Assembly: GCA_032250585.1 (NCBI GenBank)
Contig: JAVVFH010000129.1
Location: forward strand, 1-9,758
Reading direction: 5' to 3'
From: JAVVFH01 sp032250585
GTDB lineage: Bacteria; Pseudomonadota; Gammaproteobacteria; Xanthomonadales; SZUA-36
DNA: 9,758 nucleotides
Shown here piece after piece: positions 1 to 9,758 of this stretch (positions are counted from its first letter, which is position 1; each line of letters starts with the position of its first letter). The translations under genes were made by a program, and so were the position numbers. The notes beneath the pieces were generated by a model, which worked only from the letters and a program-made list of their open reading frames with translations, made no database searches and was not told the DNA's origin.

Positions 1-270
1 CTTGTCAATCAACAGTCGCTGCAGGTGTTTCTCCTGCTCTGCGTCCAGCTGGCGGCCCGAGCCCAGGCGACGGCCGCGCACCTGGGACAGCAAGGCTTTC
101 ATCCCGCCATCGCGGTATTTCGCCAGCCAGCGCCCAACCGTCAGGTAGTGAACACCAACGTGCTCGGAAATTGCTTTGTGAGTGAACCCGCGCTTGGAAA
201 GACGAACTGCCGTCTTACGCTTTTCTTCCTGCGCGGCCGGATCAAGTGTGCGAGCGTCTTCTTTATACAT
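1..270 (-). CDS. IS630-like transposase, N-terminal part (C-terminus cut by left edge)
   Basis: The frame is open for 90 codons from an ATG at 270-268 to the left edge, with no stop, so only the N-terminus is visible. The start is MYKEDARTLD. Residues about 20-50 form a helix-turn-helix: a basic helix (KRKTAVRLSKRG), then HKAISEHVGVHYLTVGRWL, then KYRDGGMKAL. This HTH followed by a basic, Gly/Arg-rich linker (VRGRRLGSGRQL) and another helix matches the N-terminal DNA-binding half of IS630-family (Tc1/mariner-like DDE) transposases, which bind the element ends. The catalytic DDE domain would lie off the window, so activity cannot be judged. No Shine-Dalgarno sequence precedes the ATG, and no terminal inverted repeat was identified to its right. 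Alternative: an orphan HTH_29-type protein. The family call is moderately sure; the reading frame is sure. Confidence 0.75.
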   Translation of the reverse strand, partial: MYKEDARTLDPAAQEEKRKTAVRLSKRGFTHKAISEHVGVHYLTVGRWLAKYRDGGMKALLSQVRGRRLGSGRQLDAEQEKHLQRLLIDK

Positions 271-276
271 GCTCGC

Positions 277-285
277 ATTATACCA
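277..285 (-). promoter_or_regulatory. Extended -10 promoter element for the transposase
   Basis: Read on the minus strand, the sequence is TGGTATAAT, a perfect TATAAT with the extended TGn motif. No convincing -35 box lies 16-18 bases upstream (the sequence there is ACCCGG), as is common for extended -10 promoters. Only 6 bases separate the TATAAT from the ATG at 270, so the predicted start point falls at or next to the start codon and the mRNA would be leaderless or nearly so. No experimental support is visible. Confidence 0.5.
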
Positions 286-552
286 TAGCTATTTGATTGC
301 CGGGTTAATAATTGCAGGTCTTGGCATTAAAGACCGCTTGCATTTGGTTCGCCGCCATGAGGGCTGCTAGGTCGACAACAACCCGAGCAGCAGGGTCTTA
401 CCTCAGGGGCTCGTCCGTGCCAAGGTCGATACAAGGTATTGATCCGGCGTGCGATTGCTGTTGTATCGCCCAATTTCTATCGTCCGGCTATTGCCGATAT
501 CGGGCTGCCTGTCCGATAGCTTGCTTGGCTCAGCGCTATGGCTCGTAGGCGG

Positions 553-579
553 CAGTTATTCGAAAACGTCGAATAACTG
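553..579 (-). terminator. Perfect 11-bp hairpin just after hsdR; possible transcript end
   Basis: The arms CAGTTATTCGA (553-563) and TCGAATAACTG (569-579) are exact reverse complements around a 5-base loop. The structure begins 7 bases after the hsdR stop, where a terminator or an RNA 3'-stabilising hairpin would be expected. On the minus strand no T-run follows it (CCGCC comes next), so it is not a canonical intrinsic terminator. It could be a factor-dependent terminator, a processing hairpin, a protein-binding palindrome, or the trace of an inserted element. The dyad itself is certain; its role is inferred. Confidence 0.4.
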
Positions 580-586
580 GAGGCCC

Positions 587-3795
<3,209 letters not shown>

Positions 3796-3796
<1 letters not shown>

Positions 3797-4290
3797 TAAC
3801 GTTGCGCTCCCAACACAAACCGCGCGCGCTCGCGGCGCAGCATTTCGTAAGGCGTCATGAAGCGCAGATTCAGGCCGATACAGGCATTGGGAATCTTGAT
3901 GCGCTTGACCGAGTTGGCGGGCACTTCGTGGGTGACCACCACGTGGCCGTCTGCCAGGGCGTGGGCGATCAGGTAATAGTCGGCCACCTGCAGAAAGGTG
4001 TTGATGGCTGCCGGTTCATACTGTTGCTGCGTGGCCCAGGTGCTCACGGCGCCGAACTTCGCCGCGACCGCCGTACCCGTCTTCACGAACAGGCCGTTGC
4101 CGTGGTCACGCATCCAGTCCGTCAGCTCATCGCCGCCTGCGGCGATTTCATCGGCCACCTTGTCGATGCTGAACACGCGACCTGCGGCATGGTTGTCGAG
4201 CAGCCATTGCCAAAAGGCGGGGCAGAAATCCAGCCCGTAATGCAGGTTCTTGGCCTGGATGAACACGTTGGCATCGAGCAGGTAGGTCAC
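3796..4290 (-). CDS. DUF4411 PIN-domain protein (predicted RNase toxin)
   Basis: The 164-residue protein starts with YLLDANVF, the typical first strand of a PIN domain. Likely metal-binding acidic residues are D6, D47 or E48 (VADEIA), D104 (VADYYLIAHA) and possibly E122 (VTHE). The length and the C-terminal segment (IKIPNACIGL, then FMTPYEML) match the DUF4411 branch of VapC-like proteins. PIN proteins of this type are Mg2+-dependent ribonucleases and often toxins; the RNA target here is unknown. The start is a GTG at 4290-4288 that overlaps the upstream TGA (GTGA). The nearest ATG is in the other gene's frame and meets a stop at once. Only a weak G-rich stretch (GGGGG) precedes the GTG, so translation probably depends on coupling to the peptidase gene. 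Its stop overlaps the hsdR start. The HTH-peptidase directly upstream is its likely partner, inferred from position. G+C is about 70% in a sample at 3901-3960. Confidence 0.88.
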
Positions 4291-5438
4291 AGCATAACCC
4301 CCAGCTCGCGCGCTGCTTCATAAAAGGTGGAGGTCTTGCGCACGCCCAGCATGCGGAAGGCATCCTGAAACAGGGTTTGTCCTTCCAGCGTGCTCGACAG
4401 CACGGCGCGGGCAAAGCGCTTGCCGGTGCGCGCGCCCAAGGTGCGGTAGAAGTCGCCGCCACCGCTGCCGCCCCGATCCAGCCTGCGGATGCGTGCCAGC
4501 TCTTCGCGGTAGTTCTGCCAGAGGGTGGGTTCGTCGATGAAACCCGCATCGAACAGGCGCCGCAGGGCGACCAGCGAGCTGACCTTGAAACGGCGGGCCA
4601 GGCGCTGGATTTCCTCCGCGATAGGTACACCGGCCTGATAGTCCTGCCGCAGCAGGGCCAGCGGCATCAGAAACTCCGCCGCCACGGTGTTACACCAGCG
4701 TTCGATACCCGGTTCGGCCAGCCGACCCGCCTCGGGGTCGGAAATGCCACTCTCGCCCAGCCACAGGTGCGCCAGCTCGTGAGCCAGGGTAAACATCTGT
4801 GCCGCTTTGCTGTCGGCGCCATTGATGAACACCAGTGGTGCCAGCTCATCTGCGAGGGCAAAGCCGCGAAACTCCTCGACGGACAGCTTGCGGTGGCTGT
4901 TGCTGCCGACCACGCCGCTGGCCATAACCAGTACGCCCGCATCCTCAGCCTTGCCTACAAACAAGCGCAGGGCATCGGTCCAGGTGGGGCTTTGCTGCCG
5001 CTCGGCCATGCTGAGCGCCAGGGTTTGCCGCATCGCCTCGGCCACCCGTTCGGGCGCGTGCTGCAGCGTGGCGCTGCCGGCAAAGTCCAGCGCAGGCAGC
5101 GCGTGCACGCGGGCATAGTCGCGGAACCAGTCCTGCCGTTGCTGGCACAGATAGATGGTGTCGAGCAGGTTGGGGCTGGGACGGCTCAGATCGCGATCCG
5201 CCAGGGTGCGGAAGTCGGGAATCGGCAGCGGCTCCTGTGGCGGAGCAGGCAGGAACAGATAACCCACCGCCACATGAACCGCGCGGGCGAAGTCTTCCAG
5301 TTGCCGCAGCGTGGGTTGCAGTTCTCCGGCTTCCCACTCGCTGAGTTTGGGAAACCGCCCCGCCAGCGCGAGCGTATCCAACCCGGCACGCTCACGCGCC
5401 CAGGTCAGCAGCTCGGGGTTGACGGGGATGCGGGTCAT
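4287..5438 (-). CDS. XRE-family HTH / ImmA-IrrE zinc metallopeptidase
   Basis: The 383-residue protein has two recognisable parts. Residues 1-76 are a short XRE-like DNA-binding domain (TWARERAGL, then EWEAGELQPTLRQLEDFA) ending in PIPDFR, the usual link to a COG2856 peptidase. The peptidase has HELAH at 220-224 (ligands H220 and H224, catalytic E221) and AAEFLMP (E255) as the probable third zinc ligand, so the site looks intact. Residues about 300-383 form the C-terminal extension common in this family. ImmA of ICEBs1 and IrrE of Deinococcus cleave repressors, which suggests a sensor or switch. The substrate here is unknown; candidates are the adjacent PIN protein, the protein itself, or an outside repressor. 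The ATG at 5438 overlaps the rloC-like stop (ATGA) and has the best ribosome-binding site seen in the operon (GAGGAGG, 4-base gap). The 3' end overlaps the PIN gene by 4 bases. G+C is about 73% in a sample at 4441-4500. Confidence 0.92.
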   Translation of the reverse strand: MTRIPVNPELLTWARERAGLDTLALAGRFPKLSEWEAGELQPTLRQLEDFARAVHVAVGYLFLPAPPQEPLPIPDFRTLADRDLSRPSPNLLDTIYLCQQRQDWFRDYARVHALPALDFAGSATLQHAPERVAEAMRQTLALSMAERQQSPTWTDALRLFVGKAEDAGVLVMASGVVGSNSHRKLSVEEFRGFALADELAPLVFINGADSKAAQMFTLAHELAHLWLGESGISDPEAGRLAEPGIERWCNTVAAEFLMPLALLRQDYQAGVPIAEEIQRLARRFKVSSLVALRRLFDAGFIDEPTLWQNYREELARIRRLDRGGSGGGDFYRTLGARTGKRFARAVLSSTLEGQTLFQDAFRMLGVRKTSTFYEAARELGVML

Positions 5439-7708
5439 TGTGCCTCCTCGCTTGGCGGATCAACCAACGCCACCATTGCATCGTAATGCGCTGCGTCCTC
5501 ATGCCGGATGAGCGCGAGCAAATCCGCCAGAACAGCTTGCGCTTCGCCGAGCACAGATGGATCGTGCTCGGGATCGACAATGGCATCGGCATGAGAGTGC
5601 GTATGCAGAAAGCGCAGAACCCGAAGTTTCTTGGTTTCGTCGAAGTCGATGCCTTGCAATTTCTGGCGTAGATCGCCGGCGTTCTGTGGGCGACGGAATG
5701 CCAGGAAGGCTTCGAGCAACCGACGTGCCATGTTCGGGAAGATGTAGTTCTGCTCCAACCCGCCCCGTGTATGCTCTTTCGCCCTACGGTAAACCCGAGC
5801 GAACAGATAGTGATACTCCGACTCGAACTGCTCCAGCAATGGGTCGAGGGGTGCTATGCGCGAGCGTCGGCCTTGGTCAGTCAACGAACAGTCCATCATA
5901 TAGAACCGTGCCGGCCGTCTGGCAATGTCATTCTTGTTCTGGTCCTTGAGGTGATGAAACCAATTCCGCACTTGACGAAACATGGCAAAGTTGTGCGTCA
6001 GGATAACTATCTGGCCTGCGTCATCCACGCATCGCCGGATGAAGCCGAAAGCGAGAAATAAAGCATTCGCATCGAGGCTGGATACCGGGTCGTCCAGCAC
6101 AACCAGGCCTTTTTCGATCTCAAAGCGGCGATCCTTCAACGTCTTGAGGAAATAGAGCAGCGCGATCGCGGTCATTTCGCCTTCGCTCAAAGATCGGGCG
6201 GGTGTGCCATTACGCGAAATGGTGTAGCCGGTGTCCTTTACATCAAGTTGAAGTTCGGTGTGACCAAGGTAACTATGCAGGTCCTGGTTCAGTTCCTCCG
6301 CCGGTTGGCGATGCTCGATGATCTCCCGTTCGAGCCTTGTGATCTGGTTGGTCAGTTGCTGAACCTTGGTGTTCGCTTGACTGATCGCTGCCTCCTGGGC
6401 CTGCACTGTGTCGGCCACGCTCTGATATTCATCGAGCGAACTGGCGACTGAATCTGCCTCCAGTCTTGTTCTGGCAGCGCCGACATGTATTGCAAAGTCT
6501 GTGCAGGTCTGGTTGTGGCGCTGAATGATGGCGTTTACATCGCCAATGACTGTCTGCTTGACGTCAGGAACGACGACATTCAGCGACTGCGACTCGAAGA
6601 CCTTCTGCTTCTTGCTTTTCAGGGCTCCGACCAGTGCTGCCAAGTGATCGGTTAAGGTTGTGACCGTCGTGTCGTATGCGGCTTTCGCCGAATCGAAATC
6701 GGCAACCAGGTCTTCGTAGAGTTCGGCTCGATTGGGAAGCGAAGCCTGACTGACCGAATACGAAGCCGCCTCAAGCTCGGCTATCTGCGCGTCCAGTTGG
6801 CGCAACAGTTTTTCGTACTCAGTGTTGAAGTGAGCTTCTAACTCGGCGATGCGGCCGCCGGGAAGGGATTGCTCACAGAACAGGCAATGATCAACTTCCC
6901 GCTGGTGATGCAGTCTGAGGCCATCGCGGATCCATGAAGACAACTGCGGATCAGCCTTGAGTGTGGTAATAGCAGAAGAAACCACCGACTTCTGCATCAA
7001 CTGGGCCGTACCCTCGGTGAGCCTCTGGAGATCGGGCAGTCGAAGCTGCACTTCACTGATAGATGCCTTTGGCGTTGCCTTGCTTTGAGCGAGCAGGCGC
7101 TCCCGCTCATCATCTGCGAGCAGGTGGCTTGCCTTGTTACCTTCGCTCAGCATCGTCGCAACGCGCTGCTTGTAACGCGCCTTGTCGTAATTGTTGTAAG
7201 CGTTATTGCCCGACGATCTCAAGGTCTCACGGATCACCGTGGCGCGATCCACACAGTGCTTGTCGAGCGCTCTTTCGACCTTACCCTTCTCCTGCCTCGC
7301 GGCGTCGAGCGCGTTCTGTGCTTTGGTTCTTTCGCCTTTTAGCTGCTCGGCCTGTGCCTGCTTATCTGCACTTTCCTCGCCAAGAACGAAGATGGGTGGC
7401 ACTTCGCCACCGCCTACCGGAAACACGTTGGCAGTTTTGAAGTCACGATTAAACACCCGAACCGGCAGGGTCGCCTGAGCGAAGTCATTGCCAGCTATGG
7501 TGGTGCTCGCGGTGGCCAGTGTTGCCTCGCCCTCGGGCTGCGTCCTCAGCTCCAGTGCGCGGAACATGTTGCTGATAGTGGTCTTTCCGCTGCCGTTCCA
7601 TCCGTAGATCAGGTTGTAACGGCCAAAGGTGGGCAACTCAGCAGGCCAACTGAAATCACGCAGGACGCCCGGATGGCGCAGGCGGCTGATTTTGGTGAAG
7701 AGCGTCAT
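5435..7708 (-). CDS. rloC: RloC/PrrC-like anticodon nuclease (AAA_13 ATPase)
   Basis: The 757-residue protein is an ABC/SMC-type ATPase with a split head. Walker A is GWNGSGKTT (36-44), the signature LSEGE (507-511), Walker B VVLDDPVSSLD (535-545) and the switch histidine in LTHN (570-573). Between them lie coiled-coil segments (about 112-150, 285-320, 430-470) and a CLFC motif (C275, C278), placed like the zinc hook of RloC. After the ATPase, NMARRLLEAF gives R662 and E666 with the 4-residue spacing of PrrC R320/E324. A histidine cluster follows (H702, H704, H706, in HTHSH), matching the position of the third active-site residue. PrrC and RloC cut tRNA anticodon loops when phage inactivates restriction or DNA is damaged; RloC excises the wobble nucleotide. 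The length fits RloC, which is about twice PrrC. It sits between hsdS and hsdR, as prrC does in EcoprrI. The ATG overlaps the hsdS stop (ATGA), with GGAG 8 bases upstream. G+C is about 50-53% in two samples, far below its downstream neighbours. Alternative: an AAA_13 effector that does not cut tRNA. Confidence 0.82.
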   Translation of the reverse strand: MTLFTKISRLRHPGVLRDFSWPAELPTFGRYNLIYGWNGSGKTTISNMFRALELRTQPEGEATLATASTTIAGNDFAQATLPVRVFNRDFKTANVFPVGGGEVPPIFVLGEESADKQAQAEQLKGERTKAQNALDAARQEKGKVERALDKHCVDRATVIRETLRSSGNNAYNNYDKARYKQRVATMLSEGNKASHLLADDERERLLAQSKATPKASISEVQLRLPDLQRLTEGTAQLMQKSVVSSAITTLKADPQLSSWIRDGLRLHHQREVDHCLFCEQSLPGGRIAELEAHFNTEYEKLLRQLDAQIAELEAASYSVSQASLPNRAELYEDLVADFDSAKAAYDTTVTTLTDHLAALVGALKSKKQKVFESQSLNVVVPDVKQTVIGDVNAIIQRHNQTCTDFAIHVGAARTRLEADSVASSLDEYQSVADTVQAQEAAISQANTKVQQLTNQITRLEREIIEHRQPAEELNQDLHSYLGHTELQLDVKDTGYTISRNGTPARSLSEGEMTAIALLYFLKTLKDRRFEIEKGLVVLDDPVSSLDANALFLAFGFIRRCVDDAGQIVILTHNFAMFRQVRNWFHHLKDQNKNDIARRPARFYMMDCSLTDQGRRSRIAPLDPLLEQFESEYHYLFARVYRRAKEHTRGGLEQNYIFPNMARRLLEAFLAFRRPQNAGDLRQKLQGIDFDETKKLRVLRFLHTHSHADAIVDPEHDPSVLGEAQAVLADLLALIRHEDAAHYDAMVALVDPPSEEAQ
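5443..5449 (-). promoter_or_regulatory. Strong ribosome-binding site of the HTH-peptidase gene
   Basis: GAGGAGG lies 4 bases before the ATG at 5438, inside the last codons of the rloC-like gene (its C-terminal SEEAQ). It is a better match to the anti-Shine-Dalgarno than the sites before the PIN, hsdR or rloC-like genes. This suggests the peptidase is made in larger amounts than its overlapping PIN partner. Confidence 0.6.
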
Positions 7709-8997
7709 GCCACAGACTCCATGAACTTCTCGGTGTCCTTGATGCGCAGCTCGCCGGAGATGAGTTTGGGCAGCAGGGTGTCGCGGAGTTGGGCGAGGGT
7801 TTGGGATTCCCGCTGGTTCTCTCCAACAGCCTTCAAGATTGGGCCAGCTTGCCGGTTGAACGCCGTGACGACGCTAGGACTCGGAGTAAGAATATTCACC
7901 TTGGCAATCTGCGATGGCTGGGCGCGTTGCCGACTTCCTGTCGAACCGGTGACGTGTTGCAGTACTACCTCCTGCATCGTTCCAGAAGACATGAGGCAAT
8001 AGAGATACGATCTGTTGTCACGATCATGCGGAACGAACTGCATGAACTCTGTGGAGCAGATGGCACGGTCCGTCGCCACAGCGGGCAACCAAACACGCTG
8101 GGTCTGTGGGTTCAGTTTTGATACGAGAACTGAATCGGGATCTACGATGTACTTGTTGCTCTTGATGGACTCACCAACCTCCATCGCTGGCATGCGCCCG
8201 ACGTCAAATGCCGGAATGCTGTAGTGCTCGAATACGGCCTTCGGTGTTTTGCCCGGAGCGATACTGTTGGTCACGAGCGCGGCAATCTGATCCAGCGGCT
8301 GAATCTCCCACCCCTCCGGCTTGCCCTCGTCGTCGAGTCGGTCGGGTAAGAGTTGCCAGAGGTCGGCGAGGAGGTAGGGTTCTTGGCCGTCCATCTTGGC
8401 GCGGACTGGGCCGAAGTCGACGAACCAGTCCTTGAACAGGGCGCGGGCCATGGCCTCCAGGGTCTGGTTGCGGCGGCGGTTGAGTTCGATCTTGTCGTCC
8501 AGCGTGCCGAGGATGTGGGCGATGGCGCGTTGTTCGGGGAGTTCGGGAACCCTGAGAGCCAATCGATCAAGGGTTTGTAGATTGATATTGTCTTGAACGC
8601 TGCCTGTTCCAACGTTCTCATGCTGAATTTGGCGACGCAAATGACGGAAAAGGTACTCAATAAATCTAACGTCAGCTTTTCGCTCGTCAGCAATGAATCC
8701 AACAACACTGTCGGGGAAACATGCCGGGTAGGTCAGGATTGCGGTCTCAGCGATGTTCGCTGCAATCGTGATGACCATTGTGCTTTCGGGCCAAATCCTG
8801 CTTTGCGCCAGCCCGGCTTCGCTGTAGGTTTGTGAGTGCGCAGTGATCAAGCCATTCGACGCTTTAATGTCGCCAGTCTGAATGAATGGATATTCGCCAC
8901 CATACAAATGTGGCGCGTTGCGTGGCCTGTGCCGGGAACGGCCTCTATTCACCTCTCCAAGCTCCCCGAGGCGCACCTCTTTCCACTCACCCGCCAT
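7705..8997 (-). CDS. hsdS: Type I R-M specificity subunit (HsdS)
   Basis: The 430-residue protein reads the two halves of the DNA target and scaffolds HsdM and HsdR. It has the usual two-repeat plan. Target recognition domain 1 is at about 1-150, opening with AGEWKEVRLGELGEV and closing with TGSVQDNINLQTL. The central conserved helix (153-188) contains LPEQRAIAHILGTLDDKIELN. Domain 2 is at about 225-375, opening with PEGWEIQPLDQI and closing with TGSTGSRQRAQPSQI. The distal helix (about 383-411) ends with RDTLLPKLISGELRI. Both domains are complete, so a bipartite target is expected, but its sequence cannot be read from the protein. The ATG at 8997 is chosen because GAGGGAG lies 7 bases before it; the TTG at 9003 is one base from that site and too close. 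It overlaps hsdM by 11 bases and the rloC-like gene by 4. The recognition domains are much poorer in G+C than the central helix. Confidence 0.96.
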   Translation of the reverse strand: MAGEWKEVRLGELGEVNRGRSRHRPRNAPHLYGGEYPFIQTGDIKASNGLITAHSQTYSEAGLAQSRIWPESTMVITIAANIAETAILTYPACFPDSVVGFIADERKADVRFIEYLFRHLRRQIQHENVGTGSVQDNINLQTLDRLALRVPELPEQRAIAHILGTLDDKIELNRRRNQTLEAMARALFKDWFVDFGPVRAKMDGQEPYLLADLWQLLPDRLDDEGKPEGWEIQPLDQIAALVTNSIAPGKTPKAVFEHYSIPAFDVGRMPAMEVGESIKSNKYIVDPDSVLVSKLNPQTQRVWLPAVATDRAICSTEFMQFVPHDRDNRSYLYCLMSSGTMQEVVLQHVTGSTGSRQRAQPSQIAKVNILTPSPSVVTAFNRQAGPILKAVGENQRESQTLAQLRDTLLPKLISGELRIKDTEKFMESVA

Positions 8998-9757
8998 ACC
9001 CAAGCTCCCTCAGGTTGGCCTCTATCGCCGCATCCAGCCGCGCCGCTTCCTGCTGCTGCTCGCGCCACTGCACGCTGAGCCGCTGCATCTTGTCGGTAAA
9101 GGCTTCGCCGTCATCCTCGGCCGCTTCGGCGCCGACATAGCGGCCGGGGGTGAGCACATGGCCGTGCTTGCGGATCTCGTCCAGCGTGGCGCTTTTGCAG
9201 AAGCCGGGGATGTCCGCGTACTTCCCGGCTTCCTTCTCACCCCGCCAGGCATGGTAGGTGTCGGCGATCTTCTGGATGTCGGCGTCTGTGAGTTCACGCC
9301 GGGTGCGGTCCACCAGCTGTCCTAAGTTGCGGGCGTCGATGAACAGCACTTCACCCCGGCGGTCCCGCAAGGTCTCCTTGCCGCGCTTGCCGTTGGACTT
9401 GTCGCGGGCCAGGAACCACAGGCAGGCGGGGATCTGGGTGGAGTAGAACAACTGGCCGGGCAGGGCGACCATGCAGTCCACGGCGTCGGCCTCGACCATG
9501 GCCTTGCGGATCTCGCCTTCGCCGCTCTGGTTGGAACTCATCGAGCCGTTGGCCAGCACCACGCCGGCGGTTCCGAAGGGGGCCAGGTGCCAGTGGATGT
9601 GCTGCAGCCAGGCGTAGTTGGCGTTGCCCACGGGCGGCACGCCGAACTGCCAGCGCGGGTCTTCGCGCAGGCGGTCGCCGCCCCAGTCGGAGATGTTGAA
9701 GGGCGGGTTGGCGAGGATGTGGTCGAAGCGCAGGTCGCGCAGTTCGTCCTTGTGGAA
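8987..9757 (-). CDS. hsdM: Type I R-M methyltransferase subunit (HsdM), C-terminal half
   Basis: The frame is open from the right edge to the TGA at 8989-8987, giving 256 visible residues. Typical HsdM proteins have about 500, so roughly the N-terminal half is outside. Visible residues 14-20 read ILANPPF. NPPF is motif IV of N6-adenine methyltransferases and holds the catalytic site. It is followed by the usual NISDW, then GVPPVGNANYAWLQH, GVVLANGSMSSNQSGEGEIR, and PGQLFYSTQIPACLWFL, all characteristic of the N6_Mtase family. The S-adenosylmethionine-binding motif I must lie upstream of the window. HsdM methylates adenine in the target selected by HsdS and forms the M2S core that HsdR joins. 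The C-terminus (ANLRELGYGG) overlaps hsdS by 11 bases. An internal GTG at 9640 is not the start: homology continues upstream of it without interruption. Coding G+C is high. Confidence 0.95.
   Translation of the reverse strand, partial: FHKDELRDLRFDHILANPPFNISDWGGDRLREDPRWQFGVPPVGNANYAWLQHIHWHLAPFGTAGVVLANGSMSSNQSGEGEIRKAMVEADAVDCMVALPGQLFYSTQIPACLWFLARDKSNGKRGKETLRDRRGEVLFIDARNLGQLVDRTRRELTDADIQKIADTYHAWRGEKEAGKYADIPGFCKSATLDEIRKHGHVLTPGRYVGAEAAEDDGEAFTDKMQRLSVQWREQQQEAARLDAAIEANLRELGYGG
9005..9011 (-). promoter_or_regulatory. Ribosome-binding site that fixes the hsdS start
   Basis: GAGGGAG on the minus strand lies 7 bases upstream of the hsdS ATG at 8997, inside the end of hsdM. The in-frame TTG at 9003 is only one base from this site, so the ATG, which gives MAGEWKEV at the N-terminus, is the better start. 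Confidence 0.65.
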
Positions 9758-9758
9758 G

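Larger units (their letters stand above)
271..586. other. Gene-poor spacer between hsdR and the transposase
   Basis: These 316 bases hold no convincing gene on either strand. What can be seen: the extended -10 element near 280; a small hairpin with 6-bp arms GGTCTT (317-322) and AAGACC (330-335); a 10-bp palindrome CCGATATCGG near 494-503; and the 11-bp hairpin at 553-579. A short minus-strand frame (397-305, 30 codons) with plausible coding composition ends in TAA. It may be a gene remnant and is discussed under findings. The right end of the IS630-like element should lie in this spacer, but with the other end off the window the inverted repeat cannot be identified. Confidence 0.6.

Noticed and set aside
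403..555. Minus-strand open stretch of about 50 codons in the spacer
   Set aside because: It has no start codon of a usual type near its 5' end, no ribosome-binding site and no recognisable sequence. It is too weak to annotate.
553..579. Integron attC or XerCD dif reading of the inverted repeat
   Set aside because: The outer bases do not fit the attC GTTRRRY/RYYYAAC core sites, and the spacer and arms do not resemble a 28-base dif site.
4377..5486. Plus-strand open frame of 369 codons opposite the peptidase gene
   Set aside because: The minus strand encodes an intact HTH and a HELAH peptidase. The plus-strand product is low in sense, rich in Gln, Arg and Gly, with no motif; it is a shadow.
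8987..9640. Taking the GTG at 9640 as the hsdM start
   Set aside because: The frame continues upstream to the window edge with the essential NPPF methyltransferase motif, so the gene is simply cut by the edge.

Overview
This window comes from a bacterial accessory region. The high G+C coding bias, with samples of 68-75% in most genes, suggests a proteobacterium. No gene here allows a species call.

Layout: everything convincing lies on the minus strand and is read from right to left. A six-gene type I restriction-modification (R-M) operon fills 587-9758: hsdM (5' end cut by the right edge), hsdS, a RloC/PrrC-like anticodon nuclease, an XRE-HTH/ImmA-IrrE zinc peptidase, a DUF4411 PIN-domain RNase, and hsdR. 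All five junctions overlap, by 11, 4, 4, 4 and 1 nt, so the operon looks like one translationally coupled unit. Any promoter lies beyond the right edge. An 11-bp perfect hairpin starts 7 bases after the hsdR stop and may mark the transcript end. A gene-poor gap follows (271-586). The left edge (1-270) holds the N-terminal part of an IS630-like transposase in the same orientation, with a consensus extended -10 element directly in front of its ATG.

How the genes may work together: HsdM2-HsdS methylates the host target, and with HsdR the complex translocates and cuts unmodified DNA. The ATPase between hsdS and hsdR occupies the slot that prrC holds in the EcoprrI locus. It has RloC hallmarks: a central CxxC, an ABC-type ATPase, and an R-x3-E...H C-terminal motif. 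It is therefore probably a tRNase that acts when restriction fails. Next to it sits a second two-gene module, an HTH-peptidase plus a PIN RNase, which looks like a toxin-regulator pair. The locus thus combines a DNA restriction enzyme with two predicted RNases and one protease in one operon. The rloC-like gene (about 50-53% G+C in samples) and the hsdS recognition domains (about 43%) differ sharply in composition from their neighbours (about 66-75%), which points to cassette assembly.
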